DNA of 64,000 nucleotides from Knoellia sp. S7-12 (GTDB taxonomy: Bacteria > Actinomycetota > Actinomycetes > Actinomycetales > Dermatophilaceae), in assembly GCF_040518285.1 (NCBI RefSeq), contig NZ_CP155449.1:620001-684000 (forward strand), in the 5' to 3' direction. Below are positions 8,271-17,196 of this stretch, piece by piece. The notes under the pieces were generated by a model. It saw nothing but the letters and a program-made list of their open reading frames with translations, searched no databases and had not been told where the DNA came from. The translations under genes were made by a program, and so were the position numbers. Each line of letters starts with the position of its first letter. Within the stretch, counting starts at the first letter, position 1.

Positions 8271-9459
8271 CGAGCGCGGCCGCAGCCATCGCCGCACCGG
8301 CCCAGATCGTCGACACATAGCCGAGTCCGACCGCGATCGTCACTCCGCCGAGCCAGGCGCCGAGGGCGTTGCCAACGTTGAACGCAGCGATGTTGGCTCC
8401 GCTGGCGAGCGTCGGTGCGGACCCGGCATACGTCATGATCCGCAGCTGCAGCGCCGGCACGGTCGCGAACCCAAAGGCGCCCATGAGGACGAGCGAGATC
8501 ATCGTGCCGACCTGTGATTCGGCGGTGAGTGCGAAGCCGATCATGACGACCGTGAGGATGGCGAGCACGGTGATGAGGGTGCGTGGCACGGACCGGTTTG
8601 CGGCGCGGCCACCGAGGATGTTGCCGACGGTGGTGCCGACACCAAAGAGGACGAGCAGCCACGGCACGGCGCCGCTCGAGAAGCCGGAGACCTCGGTGAG
8701 GGTGAACGCGATGTAGGTGAACGCGCCAAACATGCCGCCGAACCCGAGGACGGTCACCAGGAGTGAAAACCACACCTGCCGGTTCGCAAAGGCAGACAAC
8801 TCATGGCGTATGCCGGTGGGCTGGCTTGCGCCGCCAACTCCGCCGTTGTCGGTTGCGCGGTCGTTGACCGAGGCCGGGACGAGGGTGGCGATGGCGACAA
8901 GGGCGAGCACGCCGATGACGGTGATCGCCCAGAACGTCGAGCGCCAGCCGTAGGCCTGGCCCAGGAGGGTGCCGAGCGGGACGCCGAGAACGTTGGCGGT
9001 CGTGAGCCCGGCGAACATGAGGGCGATGGCGCTCGCCGCGCGCTCCCTGGTGACGAGACTCGCGGCGACGACGGCGCCGATGCCGAAGAACGCTCCGTGA
9101 CAGAGGGCGGCGACGACGCGGCCGATCATCATGACGGTGTAGGTCGTGCCGACGGCGGAGAGCAGGTTGCCGATGATGAACAGCACCATGAGCCCGAGGA
9201 GAACCTGTTTGCGGGGGAGGCGCGCCGCGGCGAGGGTGAGACCGACACCGCCGACGGCGACGCTGAGGGCGTAGCCCGAGATCAGCCAGCCGGCCGCCGT
9301 CTCGGTGACGTCGAAGTCGCGGGCCACCTCGGGGAGCAGGCCGGCGATGACGAACTCGGTGAGGCCGATGCCGAAACCGCCGACGGCGAGCGCAAGCAGA
9401 CCGAGCGGCATACGCCGCTGTGTGGTGGTGTCTTCGGGCAGTGCGAGCGTGGACGCCAC
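8236..9459 (-). CDS. MFS transporter (AraJ/DHA1-like)
   Basis: A 407-residue twelve-helix major-facilitator transporter. It begins RRMPLGLLALAVGGFGIGLTEFVIAGLLPEVARDFDV, and the TEFVIAG..PEVA pattern is typical of sugar-efflux/drug-export DHA1 members. A short cytoplasmic loop lies near residue 200. GTG 9459 is chosen because GGAAGGA lies 7 nt upstream; the longer frame would run through the operator. It is divergently paired with a MarR regulator across a perfect palindrome, so expression is probably repressed by that protein until a ligand is present. The exported compound is unknown. Confidence 0.88.
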   Translation of the reverse strand: MASTLALPEDTTTQRRMPLGLLALAVGGFGIGLTEFVIAGLLPEVARDFDVTETAAGWLISGYALSVAVGGVGLTLAAARLPRKQVLLGLMVLFIIGNLLSAVGTTYTVMMIGRVVAALCHGAFFGIGAVVAASLVTRERAASAIALMFAGLTTANVLGVPLGTLLGQAYGWRSTFWAITVIGVLALVAIATLVPASVNDRATDNGGVGGASQPTGIRHELSAFANRQVWFSLLVTVLGFGGMFGAFTYIAFTLTEVSGFSSGAVPWLLVLFGVGTTVGNILGGRAANRSVPRTLITVLAILTVVMIGFALTAESQVGTMISLVLMGAFGFATVPALQLRIMTYAGSAPTLASGANIAAFNVGNALGAWLGGVTIAVGLGYVSTIWAGAAMAAAALVTLLVAERVRS

Positions 9460-9486
9460 TGCGGTTCCTTCCCAAACGAGATATAG

Positions 9487-9526
9487 CGCGTGTGCAACTA
9501 CCGAGGCGACGTTAGTTGCACACGCG
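9487..9526. promoter_or_regulatory. Candidate MarR operator between MFS and marR
   Basis: A perfect 14-bp inverted repeat (CGCGTGTGCAACTA ... TAGTTGCACACGCG) with a 12-bp centre lies 28 bp before the MFS start and 27 bp before the MarR start. TTGCAACTA/TAGTTGCA half-sites are typical of MarR-family operators. Two further TTGCAA/TATTGC-like half-sites follow at 9532-9550. It probably controls both divergent genes. Confidence 0.7.
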
Positions 9527-9553
9527 GGATATTGCAAGCGCTACTATTGCGGT

Positions 9554-10000
9554 ATGGGTATCTCTGACGACGCCGTGCAGATCCGGTCCCAGGGCTGGCG
9601 CCGACTCGCTGCCCTGCACCAGCTGATCGAGTCCGAGCTCGAACGCGCGCTGCAGGACAAGCACGAGCTCTCGGTCATCGAGTTCAGCGCCCTCGACTCG
9701 CTCTCACGCCAGGACGGCTGGCACATGCGCATGTCCCAGTTGGCCCGGGCCGCAGCGCTGTCGCCGAGTGCGTCGACGCGTCTGGTGAACCGGCTCGAGG
9801 ACCGCGGGCTGCTGACGCGCATCCTCTGCGACGACGACCGGCGGGGGATCTACACGGAGCTGACGGCGCCCGGCCGCGCCCTGCTCAAGAAGGCTCGCCC
9901 GACGCACGACCGCGCGCTCGCTGCTGCGGTGGCGGACGCCGAGGCGACACCGGAACTCACCGACCTCGTCGCCGCTCTCCCCGAACTCACAGGCCGCTGA
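9554..10000 (+). CDS. MarR-family transcriptional regulator
   Basis: A 148-residue winged-helix regulator. The HTH MRMSQLARAAALSPSASTRLVNRLEDRGLLTR (about residues 55-90) and the wing CDDDRRGIYTELTAPGRALL are characteristic, and the flanking helices form the dimer. ATG 9554 has no Shine-Dalgarno sequence, and the upstream palindrome lies close, so the mRNA may be leaderless. Its role is inferred from position: repressor of the divergent MFS exporter and of itself. Confidence 0.88.
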   Translation: MGISDDAVQIRSQGWRRLAALHQLIESELERALQDKHELSVIEFSALDSLSRQDGWHMRMSQLARAAALSPSASTRLVNRLEDRGLLTRILCDDDRRGIYTELTAPGRALLKKARPTHDRALAAAVADAEATPELTDLVAALPELTGR

Positions 10001-10005
10001 AACAG

Positions 10006-10085
10006 ACCGACTCATTGCGCAAAACGTCGCAACGGGAGAAGGCCTCGGCCCACAATCGCTGCGACGTTTTGCGCAATAAGTCGGT
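10006..10085. terminator. Long hairpin filling a convergent gap (family copy B)
   Basis: A 26-bp stem with one mismatch has arms 10006-10031 and 10060-10085 and a 28-nt loop. The left arm starts ACCGACTCATTGCGC and the right arm ends GCGCAATAAGTCGGT. It spans almost all of the 88-bp gap between the MarR stop and the acs stop. The outer part matches copy A at 4300-4364, whereas the inner pairs (AAAACGTCGCA / TGCGACGTTTT) differ and compensate each other. Confidence 0.78.
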
Positions 10086-10088
10086 TCC

Positions 10089-12053
10089 TCAGTCGGAGGA
10101 GTCCTTCGACAGGCCCTGCTGGATGAGATTCATGACCGACGAATCGGCCAGAGTCGTGACGTCGCCGACCTCGCGGTTCTCGGCGACGTCCTTGAGCAGG
10201 CGCCGCATGATCTTGCCCGAGCGGGTCTTGGGCAGCTCGGGGACGACCATGATCGAGCGCGGCTTGGCGATCGGCCCGATCTCCTTGGCGACGTGGTTGC
10301 GCAGCTCCTGCACCGTCTCCTCGCCCTTGTCTTCGGCGCCACCTCGCAGGATCACGAAGGCCACGACAGCCTGACCGGTCATCTCGTCCGTCGCCCCGAC
10401 GACCGCGGCCTCGGCCACGGACGGGTGCGACACCAGCGCCGACTCGATCTCGGCGGTGGAGAGCCGGTGGCCCGACACGTTCATCACGTCATCGACGCGA
10501 CCGAGGAGCCAGATGTTGCCCTTGGCGTCGTACTTCGCACCGTCACCGGCGAAGTAGTACTTCTCGCCGAAGCGGCTCCAGTAGGTCTCCTTGTAGCGCT
10601 CTGGGTCGCCCCAGATGCCGCGCAGCATCGACGGCCACGGCTTGGTCAGCACGAGGTAGCCGACCTTCTCGGCCTCGGTGAACGGCTTGCCGTCGTCGTC
10701 GAGGATCTCGGCGCTGATGCCGGGGATGGGCCGCTGCGCCGAGCCGGGCTGGAGCGTGGTCACGCCTGGGAGCGGGCTGATCATGATGGCGCCGGTCTCG
10801 GTCTGCCACCACGTGTCGACGATCGGGGCCTTCTCGCCACCGATGTTCTTGCGATACCAGAGCCACGCCTCGGGGTTGATCGGCTCACCGACCGAGCCGA
10901 GGACGCGCACCGACGACAGGTCGAACTTCGCGGGGATGTCGTCGCCCCACTTCATGAACGTGCGGATCGCAGTCGGCGCGGTGTAGAGGATCGACACCTT
11001 GTACTTCTCGATGAGCTCCCACCAACGCCCCTGGTGCGGGGTGTCCGGAGTGCCTTCATAGAGCACCTGCGTCGCGCCGTTGGCGAGCGGCCCGTAGACG
11101 ATGTAGGAGTGGCCGGTCACCCAGCCGATGTCTGCGGTGCACCAATAGACGTCCGACTCCGGGTGCAGGTCGTGGACAACAGCATTGGTGTATGCCGTCT
11201 GGGTCAGGTAGCCGCCCGTGGTGTGGAGGATGCCCTTGGGCTTCCCCGTGGTGCCGGAGGTGTAGAGGATGAAGAGCGGGTGCTCGGAGTCCATCGGCTC
11301 GGCCGTGTGCTCGGGGCTCTGCTGGTCGACGAGGTCGTGCCACCAGACGTCACGCTCGTCGGTCCACTCGACCTCGGACTCGGTGCGCTTGACGACGAGG
11401 ACCTTCTCGACGGGGGTGTCTCCACCGGCGAGCGCCTCGTCGACGGCCGCCTTGAGCGGAGCGGCCTTGCCGCGACGCCACTGACCGTCGGCCGTGACGA
11501 CGATCTTGGCCTCGGCGTCGTTGATGCGCGTGCGCAGGGCCTCTGCCGAGAAGCCACCGAAGATCACCGAGTGCGGGGCGCCGAGGCGCGCACACGCGAG
11601 CATCGTGGCGATGGCCTCGGGGATCATCGGGAGATAGATGACGACGCGGTCGCCGGTCTTGACGCCGAGCTCGATGAGAGCGTTCGCTGCGCGGGACACG
11701 TCAGCCAGCAGGTCGGCATACGTGATCGTTCTGGTGTCGCCACCGGCGCCCTCGAAGTGGATGGCGACGCGGTCGCCGTTGCCGGCCTCGACGTGACGGT
11801 CGACGCAGTTGTAGGCGACGTTGAGCTCGCCACCGACGAACCACTTCGCGAAGGGAGCGCCGCTCCAGTCGAGGGTTTGGTCGAAGTCCTTGCTCCACGT
11901 GACGCGCTCGCGGGCCTGACGCGCCCAGAAGGCCTCGTAGTCGGCCTCGGCCTCGGCATAGAGCGCCTCGGTGCCGATGGCCTGCGCGGCGATCTCGTCA
12001 TTGGGGGAGAGGTCAAGCTCGGCCAGGTGGCTGGAGAGGTTCTCGTCGGTCAC
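10089..12053 (-). CDS. acsA: Acetyl-CoA synthetase (AMP-forming)
   Basis: A 654-residue ligase making acetyl-CoA from acetate, ATP and CoA. It has the phosphate-binding loop YTSGTTGKPKGILHTTGGY (around residue 270), the core motif YYFAGDGAKYDAKGNIWLLGRVDDVMNVSGHRLSTAEIE, and the C-terminal PKTRSGKIMRRLLKD. The last contains the conserved lysine whose acetylation switches the enzyme off in other bacteria. Length is normal. GTG 12053 (VTDENLSSHL) follows GAGGAG. The Crp gene and the ActP/DUF485 acetate uptake pair lie in the same window, consistent with acetate metabolism. Confidence 0.95.
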   Translation of the reverse strand: MTDENLSSHLAELDLSPNDEIAAQAIGTEALYAEAEADYEAFWARQARERVTWSKDFDQTLDWSGAPFAKWFVGGELNVAYNCVDRHVEAGNGDRVAIHFEGAGGDTRTITYADLLADVSRAANALIELGVKTGDRVVIYLPMIPEAIATMLACARLGAPHSVIFGGFSAEALRTRINDAEAKIVVTADGQWRRGKAAPLKAAVDEALAGGDTPVEKVLVVKRTESEVEWTDERDVWWHDLVDQQSPEHTAEPMDSEHPLFILYTSGTTGKPKGILHTTGGYLTQTAYTNAVVHDLHPESDVYWCTADIGWVTGHSYIVYGPLANGATQVLYEGTPDTPHQGRWWELIEKYKVSILYTAPTAIRTFMKWGDDIPAKFDLSSVRVLGSVGEPINPEAWLWYRKNIGGEKAPIVDTWWQTETGAIMISPLPGVTTLQPGSAQRPIPGISAEILDDDGKPFTEAEKVGYLVLTKPWPSMLRGIWGDPERYKETYWSRFGEKYYFAGDGAKYDAKGNIWLLGRVDDVMNVSGHRLSTAEIESALVSHPSVAEAAVVGATDEMTGQAVVAFVILRGGAEDKGEETVQELRNHVAKEIGPIAKPRSIMVVPELPKTRSGKIMRRLLKDVAENREVGDVTTLADSSVMNLIQQGLSKDSSD

Positions 12054-12231
12054 TTCGGGCTCCTCGTCATTGGGGAAAGGCGTGATGCACACACACGGCT
12101 TGGTGCTCAGCCAACCGTGTTCGGGCGCGCGCATCAACCGTGGGGCCGCTTCTCGTCGCCGGGAGGCAGGTGACCTGCGACGGACGGTGCGACGAGCGGC
12201 ATACCCCCAAGGGCGGCGTATGCCGTCCGGC

Positions 12232-12975
12232 TCACTCCCAGCGGAAGGACCGGATCGCGAATCCCCAGAGAGCGACGAGCCAGGCGCTGACCACGGCGAG
12301 GTGCTGCCACGACGGCGACAGGCCGTTGGCCGCCTGTTGCAGGGCGAGGGCGGCGGCGCCGAGCGGCGTCCAGGACACGACGTCGCCGAGGAGACCGGGC
12401 ATGGCCTGGACGGGCATCCACACACCGGCGGTGAACATGAGCGGGAAGATCAGGATCGTGCCCAGGGTGGTGGCGAGTTTGGCGGTGCTCGCGACGCCCG
12501 CGATGAGGGCGCCGATGCCGAGACAGACGGCGAGGATGAGGAAGAGCACGAGGAGATAGGCCGCCACGTTGCCCGGGAGCGGGACGGAGTGGACGACCCA
12601 GGCAAGCACGAGGGCGAGGGCGCCACCGAGGACGGCCGCCCCGCCGTGGAGGGCGAACTGCGCGAGCAGCACGTTGCTGGGACGGACGGGGGTGGTCGCG
12701 ATCCGGCGCAGGATGCGCTGCTCCCGGTAGGTCGCCAGCACGACGGGCATCGCCGAGACGGTGGCGAAGAGGATCGCCAGCAGGAGAGCGATGGGGACAT
12801 ACAGCGCGATCACCCGGACGCCGCCGAGGTCTTCTACGGGGGCCTGCATCGCGGGGATGAGACCAAGGAGACCGATGAGCAGACTCGGGAACCCGAGGAT
12901 CCAGAAGAGGGCGGCCGGCTCGCGCAGGAAGAGCTTCAGTTCGATGCGGATGAGGGCTGAGGTGGGCGAGCTCAT
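12232..12975 (-). CDS. ABC-2 type transporter permease
   Basis: A 247-residue membrane subunit with six predicted helices, including the ABC-2 signature region AKLATTLGTILIFPLMFTAGVWMPVQAMPGLLGDVVSWTPLGA near the end. It overlaps the ATPase gene upstream by 4 nt (ATGA), forming a two-gene exporter typical of DrrAB-like drug, lipid or antibiotic efflux. The substrate is not deducible. Confidence 0.88.
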   Translation of the reverse strand: MSSPTSALIRIELKLFLREPAALFWILGFPSLLIGLLGLIPAMQAPVEDLGGVRVIALYVPIALLLAILFATVSAMPVVLATYREQRILRRIATTPVRPSNVLLAQFALHGGAAVLGGALALVLAWVVHSVPLPGNVAAYLLVLFLILAVCLGIGALIAGVASTAKLATTLGTILIFPLMFTAGVWMPVQAMPGLLGDVVSWTPLGAAALALQQAANGLSPSWQHLAVVSAWLVALWGFAIRSFRWE

Positions 12976-13931
12976 GAGGGGACCTCGGTGGCGTGCTCGG
13001 GCCCGCGTTCGTGCCCGTGCCCGCGCCCGCGGTCAGGTTCGGTCAGGTCAAGGAACGCGTCATCGAGTGTGGCGTCGACGACCCGGAGTCGTCCCGGCTG
13101 GACTTCATGGGTGGCGAGCCAGCCGAGGACGTCCAGGACCGCGGTGTCGTCAAGGCTGAGCTCGACGCGGCCGCCCTCGCGCCGGCGCGCCGTGGCCACT
13201 CCTGTCAGGGATCCGAGCGCCGTGAGGTCGAGTCCGTCGGGGGCAGCGAAACTCATCACCGTCGGAGCGGCCGTTTGACCGATGAGCCCGTCGGGGGTGT
13301 CGAGCGCCGTGATCCTGCCGCGATCGATCAGCGCGACGCGGTCACAGAGGTGGCGGGCCTCATCCATGAAGTGCGTGACGAGGACGATCGTGATGCCGTG
13401 GTCCCGGGCGTCCTCGATGACATTCCAGATGGTGCGCCGAGATCTCGGGTCGAGACCGGTGGTCAGCTCGTCAAGGAGGGCGATGCGCGGTCGTCCGATG
13501 AGCGCAAGGGCGATGGCGAGGCGTTGCTGCTGACCGCCGGAGAGCTTCCCGTAGCGGGCGTCGAGCTTGTCGCCGAGGCCGAGTCGGGTGGCCAGGGCGA
13601 TCCCGTTGAGGGGGTTGCGATAGAACGATGAGTACAGCCAGAGGGCCTCGCGGACGGTGAGCTTCTGCTGGAGGCCGGCCTGCTGGAGCTGGACGCCCAG
13701 CAGCGGTGTGATGCCGGTGCGGTCCCGCGCGGGGTCGCGTCCGGCGACGCGCACCGATCCCGAGTCGGGTGTGCGGAGGCCGGCGATGCACTCGACCGTC
13801 GTCGTCTTGCCCGAACCATTGGGTCCCAGGATGCCGAGGATCTCGCCCTCGGCCACGTCGAGGTCGATGCCGTCGACCGCAAAGACCTTGCCGTAGCTCT
13901 TGCGCAGACCACGTACCTCGATCGTGCTCAT
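12972..13931 (-). CDS. ABC transporter ATP-binding protein (DrrA-like)
   Basis: A 319-residue ATPase. Walker A is GPNGSGKTTT (~residue 37), the Q-loop is LGVQLQQAG, the ABC signature is LSGGQQQRLAIALAL, Walker B is RIALLDELTTGLD, and the switch histidine is in VLVTHFMDEA. Glu follows Asp directly (LLDEL), so the catalytic base is intact. The last ~25 residues are rich in Arg, Gly and His (GRGHGHERG), which is unusual and unexplained. It drives the overlapping ABC-2 permease. Confidence 0.92.
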   Translation of the reverse strand: MSTIEVRGLRKSYGKVFAVDGIDLDVAEGEILGILGPNGSGKTTTVECIAGLRTPDSGSVRVAGRDPARDRTGITPLLGVQLQQAGLQQKLTVREALWLYSSFYRNPLNGIALATRLGLGDKLDARYGKLSGGQQQRLAIALALIGRPRIALLDELTTGLDPRSRRTIWNVIEDARDHGITIVLVTHFMDEARHLCDRVALIDRGRITALDTPDGLIGQTAAPTVMSFAAPDGLDLTALGSLTGVATARRREGGRVELSLDDTAVLDVLGWLATHEVQPGRLRVVDATLDDAFLDLTEPDRGRGHGHERGPEHATEVPS

Positions 13932-14125
13932 GGGTCAGCAGCATGCCGCATGCCCTGAGTCCACGGACGGCATACGCCGCCGTTGGGCTCTTGGACAAAG
14001 TGCGGGGTATGCCGGCCCTCCAGCTGGTCGGAACGTGCACTCTGTGCCCAGTGTGTTCGGCAACGGTGTCGCTTTGCGCGGCTGAATGGTTCCCTGAGGT
14101 CAAGACGACCACAAGGAGGTGGGCC

Positions 14126-15019
14126 ATGTTTGACGAAGGCCAGCTGTATTCGCCCGTGACCCAGCACGAGGACGGGACCGTCGAGGTCCACTTGAGCGAC
14201 AACCACCCCGGGCGCAACGACCCTGCCTACATGGAGCGACGCGGTGAGATCGCCGGCGCCGCACTGTCATGGACCCGGGGGGAGCCGATCCCGGAGATCG
14301 CCTACACCGAGGCCGAGCACGAGATCTGGCGGACCGTCAGCCACGAGCTCGCTCCGAAGCACGAGAAGTACGCGCACAGTGAGTACCTCACGGCCAAGCG
14401 TGCGCTGCGTCTGCCGACCGAGCACGTGCCGCAACTGCACGAGGTGAGTGAGCGGCTCGAGCCGCTCACGGGTTGGTCCTACATCGCGGCCCCCGGACTC
14501 GTGGCGTTGCGCGACTTCTATGCCGACCTCGGGTCCAGGACCTTCAACTCGACCCAGTATCTGCGCCACGGCAGCCAGCCGCTCTATACGCCCGAGCCGG
14601 ACATCATCCACGAGGTCATCGGACACGGAAACCAGCTCGCCTCACCGCGATTCGCGCGCATCACTGAGGCCGCGGGCCAGGCGTCGCTGCGGCTCGAGAC
14701 GGACGACGCGATGAAGTTCGTCGCCGACGTGTTCTGGTTCTCGATGGAGTTCGGCCTCATGCGTGAGCACGGCGAGGTCAAGGCCTACGGCGCCGGCATC
14801 CTGTCCAGTTATGGCGAGATGGACGAGTACGGGCACATGGAGCACCGGGCGTTGGATTTGGTCGACATGGGCACGCTGAACTACGACATCACGGCCTATC
14901 AGCCGGTGCTGTTCTGCGCCGAGGGCCTCGACCAGCTTGAGGACGTCGTGGGGACGTTCTTCGAGACCGTCGACGACGACCTCGCGGCCAAGCTGCGCGC
15001 CGAGGCCGCCACCCGCTGA
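14126..15019 (+). CDS. phhA: Phenylalanine 4-monooxygenase (pterin-dependent aromatic hydroxylase)
   Basis: This 297-residue enzyme hydroxylates phenylalanine to tyrosine with tetrahydropterin and non-haem iron. The iron ligands are visible as HEVIGH (two His) and the later Glu in FSMEFGL. YTEAEHEIWRTVSHELAPKHEKYA and GLDQLEDVVGTFFETVDDDLA match the bacterial family. ATG 14126 follows a perfect AAGGAGGT 7 nt upstream. No pterin-recycling dehydratase (phhB) or hmgA-type catabolic genes are adjacent. It ends 41 nt before a strong terminator. Confidence 0.92.
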   Translation: MFDEGQLYSPVTQHEDGTVEVHLSDNHPGRNDPAYMERRGEIAGAALSWTRGEPIPEIAYTEAEHEIWRTVSHELAPKHEKYAHSEYLTAKRALRLPTEHVPQLHEVSERLEPLTGWSYIAAPGLVALRDFYADLGSRTFNSTQYLRHGSQPLYTPEPDIIHEVIGHGNQLASPRFARITEAAGQASLRLETDDAMKFVADVFWFSMEFGLMREHGEVKAYGAGILSSYGEMDEYGHMEHRALDLVDMGTLNYDITAYQPVLFCAEGLDQLEDVVGTFFETVDDDLAAKLRAEAATR

Positions 15020-15059
15020 CGCGACAACGCCCTGCCGCATGATCGGGCGACCCGATAGA

Positions 15060-15100
15060 GGGCCGCTCCACCCGAACTGGCAACCAGGGTGGAGCGGCCC
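15060..15100. terminator. Rho-independent terminator between phhA and the AMIN-like gene
   Basis: A perfect 14-bp GC-rich stem (GGGCCGCTCCACCC / GGGTGGAGCGGCCC) with a 13-nt loop is followed by TTTGTC on the + strand. It sits between two convergent genes, so it probably ends both transcripts. Its sequence is unrelated to the hairpins at 4300 and 10006. Confidence 0.85.
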
Positions 15101-15127
15101 TTTGTCGGGTTTGGCGGGGGAAGAACG

Positions 15128-15664
15128 TCACCACTGGTGGGCGACGTCGATGACGAGACGACTGGTGCCGGTCGCGGTGTCGTTGTAGTTGAGAACCCGG
15201 AACGGCAGCTGCGCCCGCACCCCGAGAGCGACCGTGGACTGACCCTCGAACGAGCCGGCCCACTTGACCTGGCGGAACGTCGTGAAGCCCGTGACGTTCG
15301 GCATGGCTGGCGGGGTGGTGTAGCGCGCGGCCCGAGTGATGACCTGCAGCGCGGCTCCACCGGCGACGGGGACCGGGTTGCCCGAGCCGTCCTGGGTGAC
15401 CACCGTGACGTAGCGGACGTTGTAGCCGGTGGCCTTGCCCTTCTGGTCGATGACGAGCCGGTCGAAACAGGCGTGCCGCCCGGCGCGCAGACCCGCGACG
15501 GTCGTGGCGTTCATGGTGGCTGAGGACTTCGCGAGCGAGCCCCAGGTGAGGCCGCAATAGGGAGCGGCAGATGCGGTGGTCGCGCCGATGGCGGCGGGTG
15601 CAGTGGCTGCGGCGAGGCCCAGGGCGAGAGCGGCTGCGCTGCGGCGAACGGTCTTGCGGTTCAT
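15128..15664 (-). CDS. Secreted AMIN-like domain protein
   Basis: A 178-residue exported protein. A cleavable signal peptide (MNRKTVRRSAAALALGLAAATAPAAIGATTASAA) precedes an AMIN-like domain containing the family pattern VAGLRAGRHACFDRLVIDQKGKATGYNVRYV and the ending SRLVIDVAHQW. The two cysteines (CGLTWG and HACFDR) could form a disulphide. Actinobacterial AMIN-like proteins are cell-wall associated or secreted, of unknown ligand. AGGAGG lies 6 nt before ATG 15664. Confidence 0.8.
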   Translation of the reverse strand: MNRKTVRRSAAALALGLAAATAPAAIGATTASAAPYCGLTWGSLAKSSATMNATTVAGLRAGRHACFDRLVIDQKGKATGYNVRYVTVVTQDGSGNPVPVAGGAALQVITRAARYTTPPAMPNVTGFTTFRQVKWAGSFEGQSTVALGVRAQLPFRVLNYNDTATGTSRLVIDVAHQW

Positions 15665-15885
15665 GGTGTCCTCCTGGTTGGTGTGCCTACACCGAGAAGA
15701 CGCGTATGCCGTCCTGCCCGGTTGACACGAAAGGAGACCCGAGCGCCCCGCCAGATACATCTCGGTCCACGCCACGCCGGTGCCTGTCCGAGCTGATGGC
15801 CCGCTGCGGGGTGATTGATCGGTGCGGGGATCGGCACAGCCCCCTGGTGGAACCGGACCGCGGCCGGTCGCGTCATACGATCGTG

Positions 15886-17196
15886 ATGAAACGACGTGAT
15901 GCCCTCCAGTTGGCCGTTATCGCGGCGATCGCGTCGCCGCTGCTTGCCGCATGCGGTGACGTCGACAGTGGGGACCCGAAGAGCGGCACGGCGACGGAGC
16001 TCGAGCTGGTCAGGTCCAACTTGCAGCGATCGGCGGGGACGCCAGACGCGATCCCCGAGGTGGTCGCGGGTGTGCACTCACTTGCTGGTGGCCTGTATGG
16101 CCGTCTCGCCGCGAAGCCGGGCAACCTGGTGCTGTCGCCGTACTCGGTCGCGGTGGCGCTCGGTATGACTCTGTCGGGCGCGGGTGGCCGAACTGCCGCC
16201 GAGATGCGCGACGTCATGGGCGTGGCACGCGATGCTCCGTTCCACGGGGGCCTGAACGCGCTGACTGCGTACATCGAGGGGCTGGCCGGGCCGCAGGACC
16301 GCGCCGACGGGAGCAAGGCCGTACTGGCGCTGGACGGCGCCAACCAGCTCTACGGACAGCAGGGCGTCGGCTGGGAACGGGACTTCCTCGACCTGCTCGC
16401 GCGAGAGTACGGCGCGGGACTGCAGACCCTCGACTTCCAGCACGCCCACGAGGAGGCCAGGGTGCTGATCAACGACTGGGTCGCGGGTCGTACTCAGGAT
16501 CGGATCCCGGAGCTGATTCCGGCCGGTCTGCTCAACCCCCTGACGTGCCTCGTCCTGGTCAACGCGCTCTACCTCAAGGCGCCGTGGGAGACCCCGTTCG
16601 AGAAGTCACTGACCCAGCCCAGGCCGTTCCACCTCCGGGACGGCAGTTCGGTCGACGTCGACACGATGGTGCAGACGCTGACCACCACGATGGCCCAAGG
16701 CGACGGCTGGCGGGCCGCACGGCTGCCGTACGCAGGTCGCGCGCTCGCCATGACGCTGGTGCTGCCGGACCCGGGCCGACTGCGCGAGGTGGAGGGACTG
16801 CTGACGTCGGGTGGGCTGACCGACGTGATTTCCACGGGCCGGCGGGCGATGCTGGACCTGCGGTTGCCGAGGTGGACGTTCCGGACCCAGGCACCGCTGA
16901 CTGACGTGCTGCAGCGATTGGGGATGCATAGCGCCTTCGACCCCGACGAGGCCGACTTCCGGCCGATGACCGAGGAAGACCTCGACCTGCATGTCAGCGC
17001 GGTCCTGCACGAGGGCTTCATCGCGGTCGACGAGGAAGGCACCGAGGCCGCAGCGGCAACCGCGGTGGTGGTGTCCGTTGTCAGCGCACCTGTCACCGAG
17101 CCTTTCCACGTCGACAGGCCGTTCCTGTTCGTCATTCACGATGTCGAGTACGACACGCCACTGTTCCTGGGAAGGGTCGACGACCCGAGCGCGTGA
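15886..17196 (+). CDS. Lipoprotein serpin (serine protease inhibitor)
   Basis: A 436-residue serpin with a lipoprotein signal peptide (MKRRDALQLAVIAAIASPLLAAC), lipobox LAAC, lipidated Cys near residue 23, and a twin-Arg n-region that could suit Tat. Serpin motifs are intact: NLVLSPYSVAVALGMTLSGAGGRTAAEM, LVNALYLKAPWETPF, VSAVLHEGFIAVDEEGTEAAAATA and HVDRPFLFVIHDVEYDTPLFLGRV. The reactive-loop hinge EGTEAAAAT has the small-residue pattern of inhibitory serpins. Counting 17 residues from the hinge glutamate predicts P1-P1' as Val-Ser, suggesting elastase-like targets. It is probably anchored outside the membrane as protection against proteases. Serpins are uncommon in bacteria, so horizontal origin is possible. 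Confidence 0.9.
   Translation: MKRRDALQLAVIAAIASPLLAACGDVDSGDPKSGTATELELVRSNLQRSAGTPDAIPEVVAGVHSLAGGLYGRLAAKPGNLVLSPYSVAVALGMTLSGAGGRTAAEMRDVMGVARDAPFHGGLNALTAYIEGLAGPQDRADGSKAVLALDGANQLYGQQGVGWERDFLDLLAREYGAGLQTLDFQHAHEEARVLINDWVAGRTQDRIPELIPAGLLNPLTCLVLVNALYLKAPWETPFEKSLTQPRPFHLRDGSSVDVDTMVQTLTTTMAQGDGWRAARLPYAGRALAMTLVLPDPGRLREVEGLLTSGGLTDVISTGRRAMLDLRLPRWTFRTQAPLTDVLQRLGMHSAFDPDEADFRPMTEEDLDLHVSAVLHEGFIAVDEEGTEAAAATAVVVSVVSAPVTEPFHVDRPFLFVIHDVEYDTPLFLGRVDDPSA

Noticed and set aside
10293..12173. Very long plus-strand ORF (626 codons) opposite acsA
   Set aside because: It is the antisense shadow of a clear acetyl-CoA synthetase; its translation is low-complexity Gly/Asp/Arg/Val typical of reverse frames in GC-rich genes.
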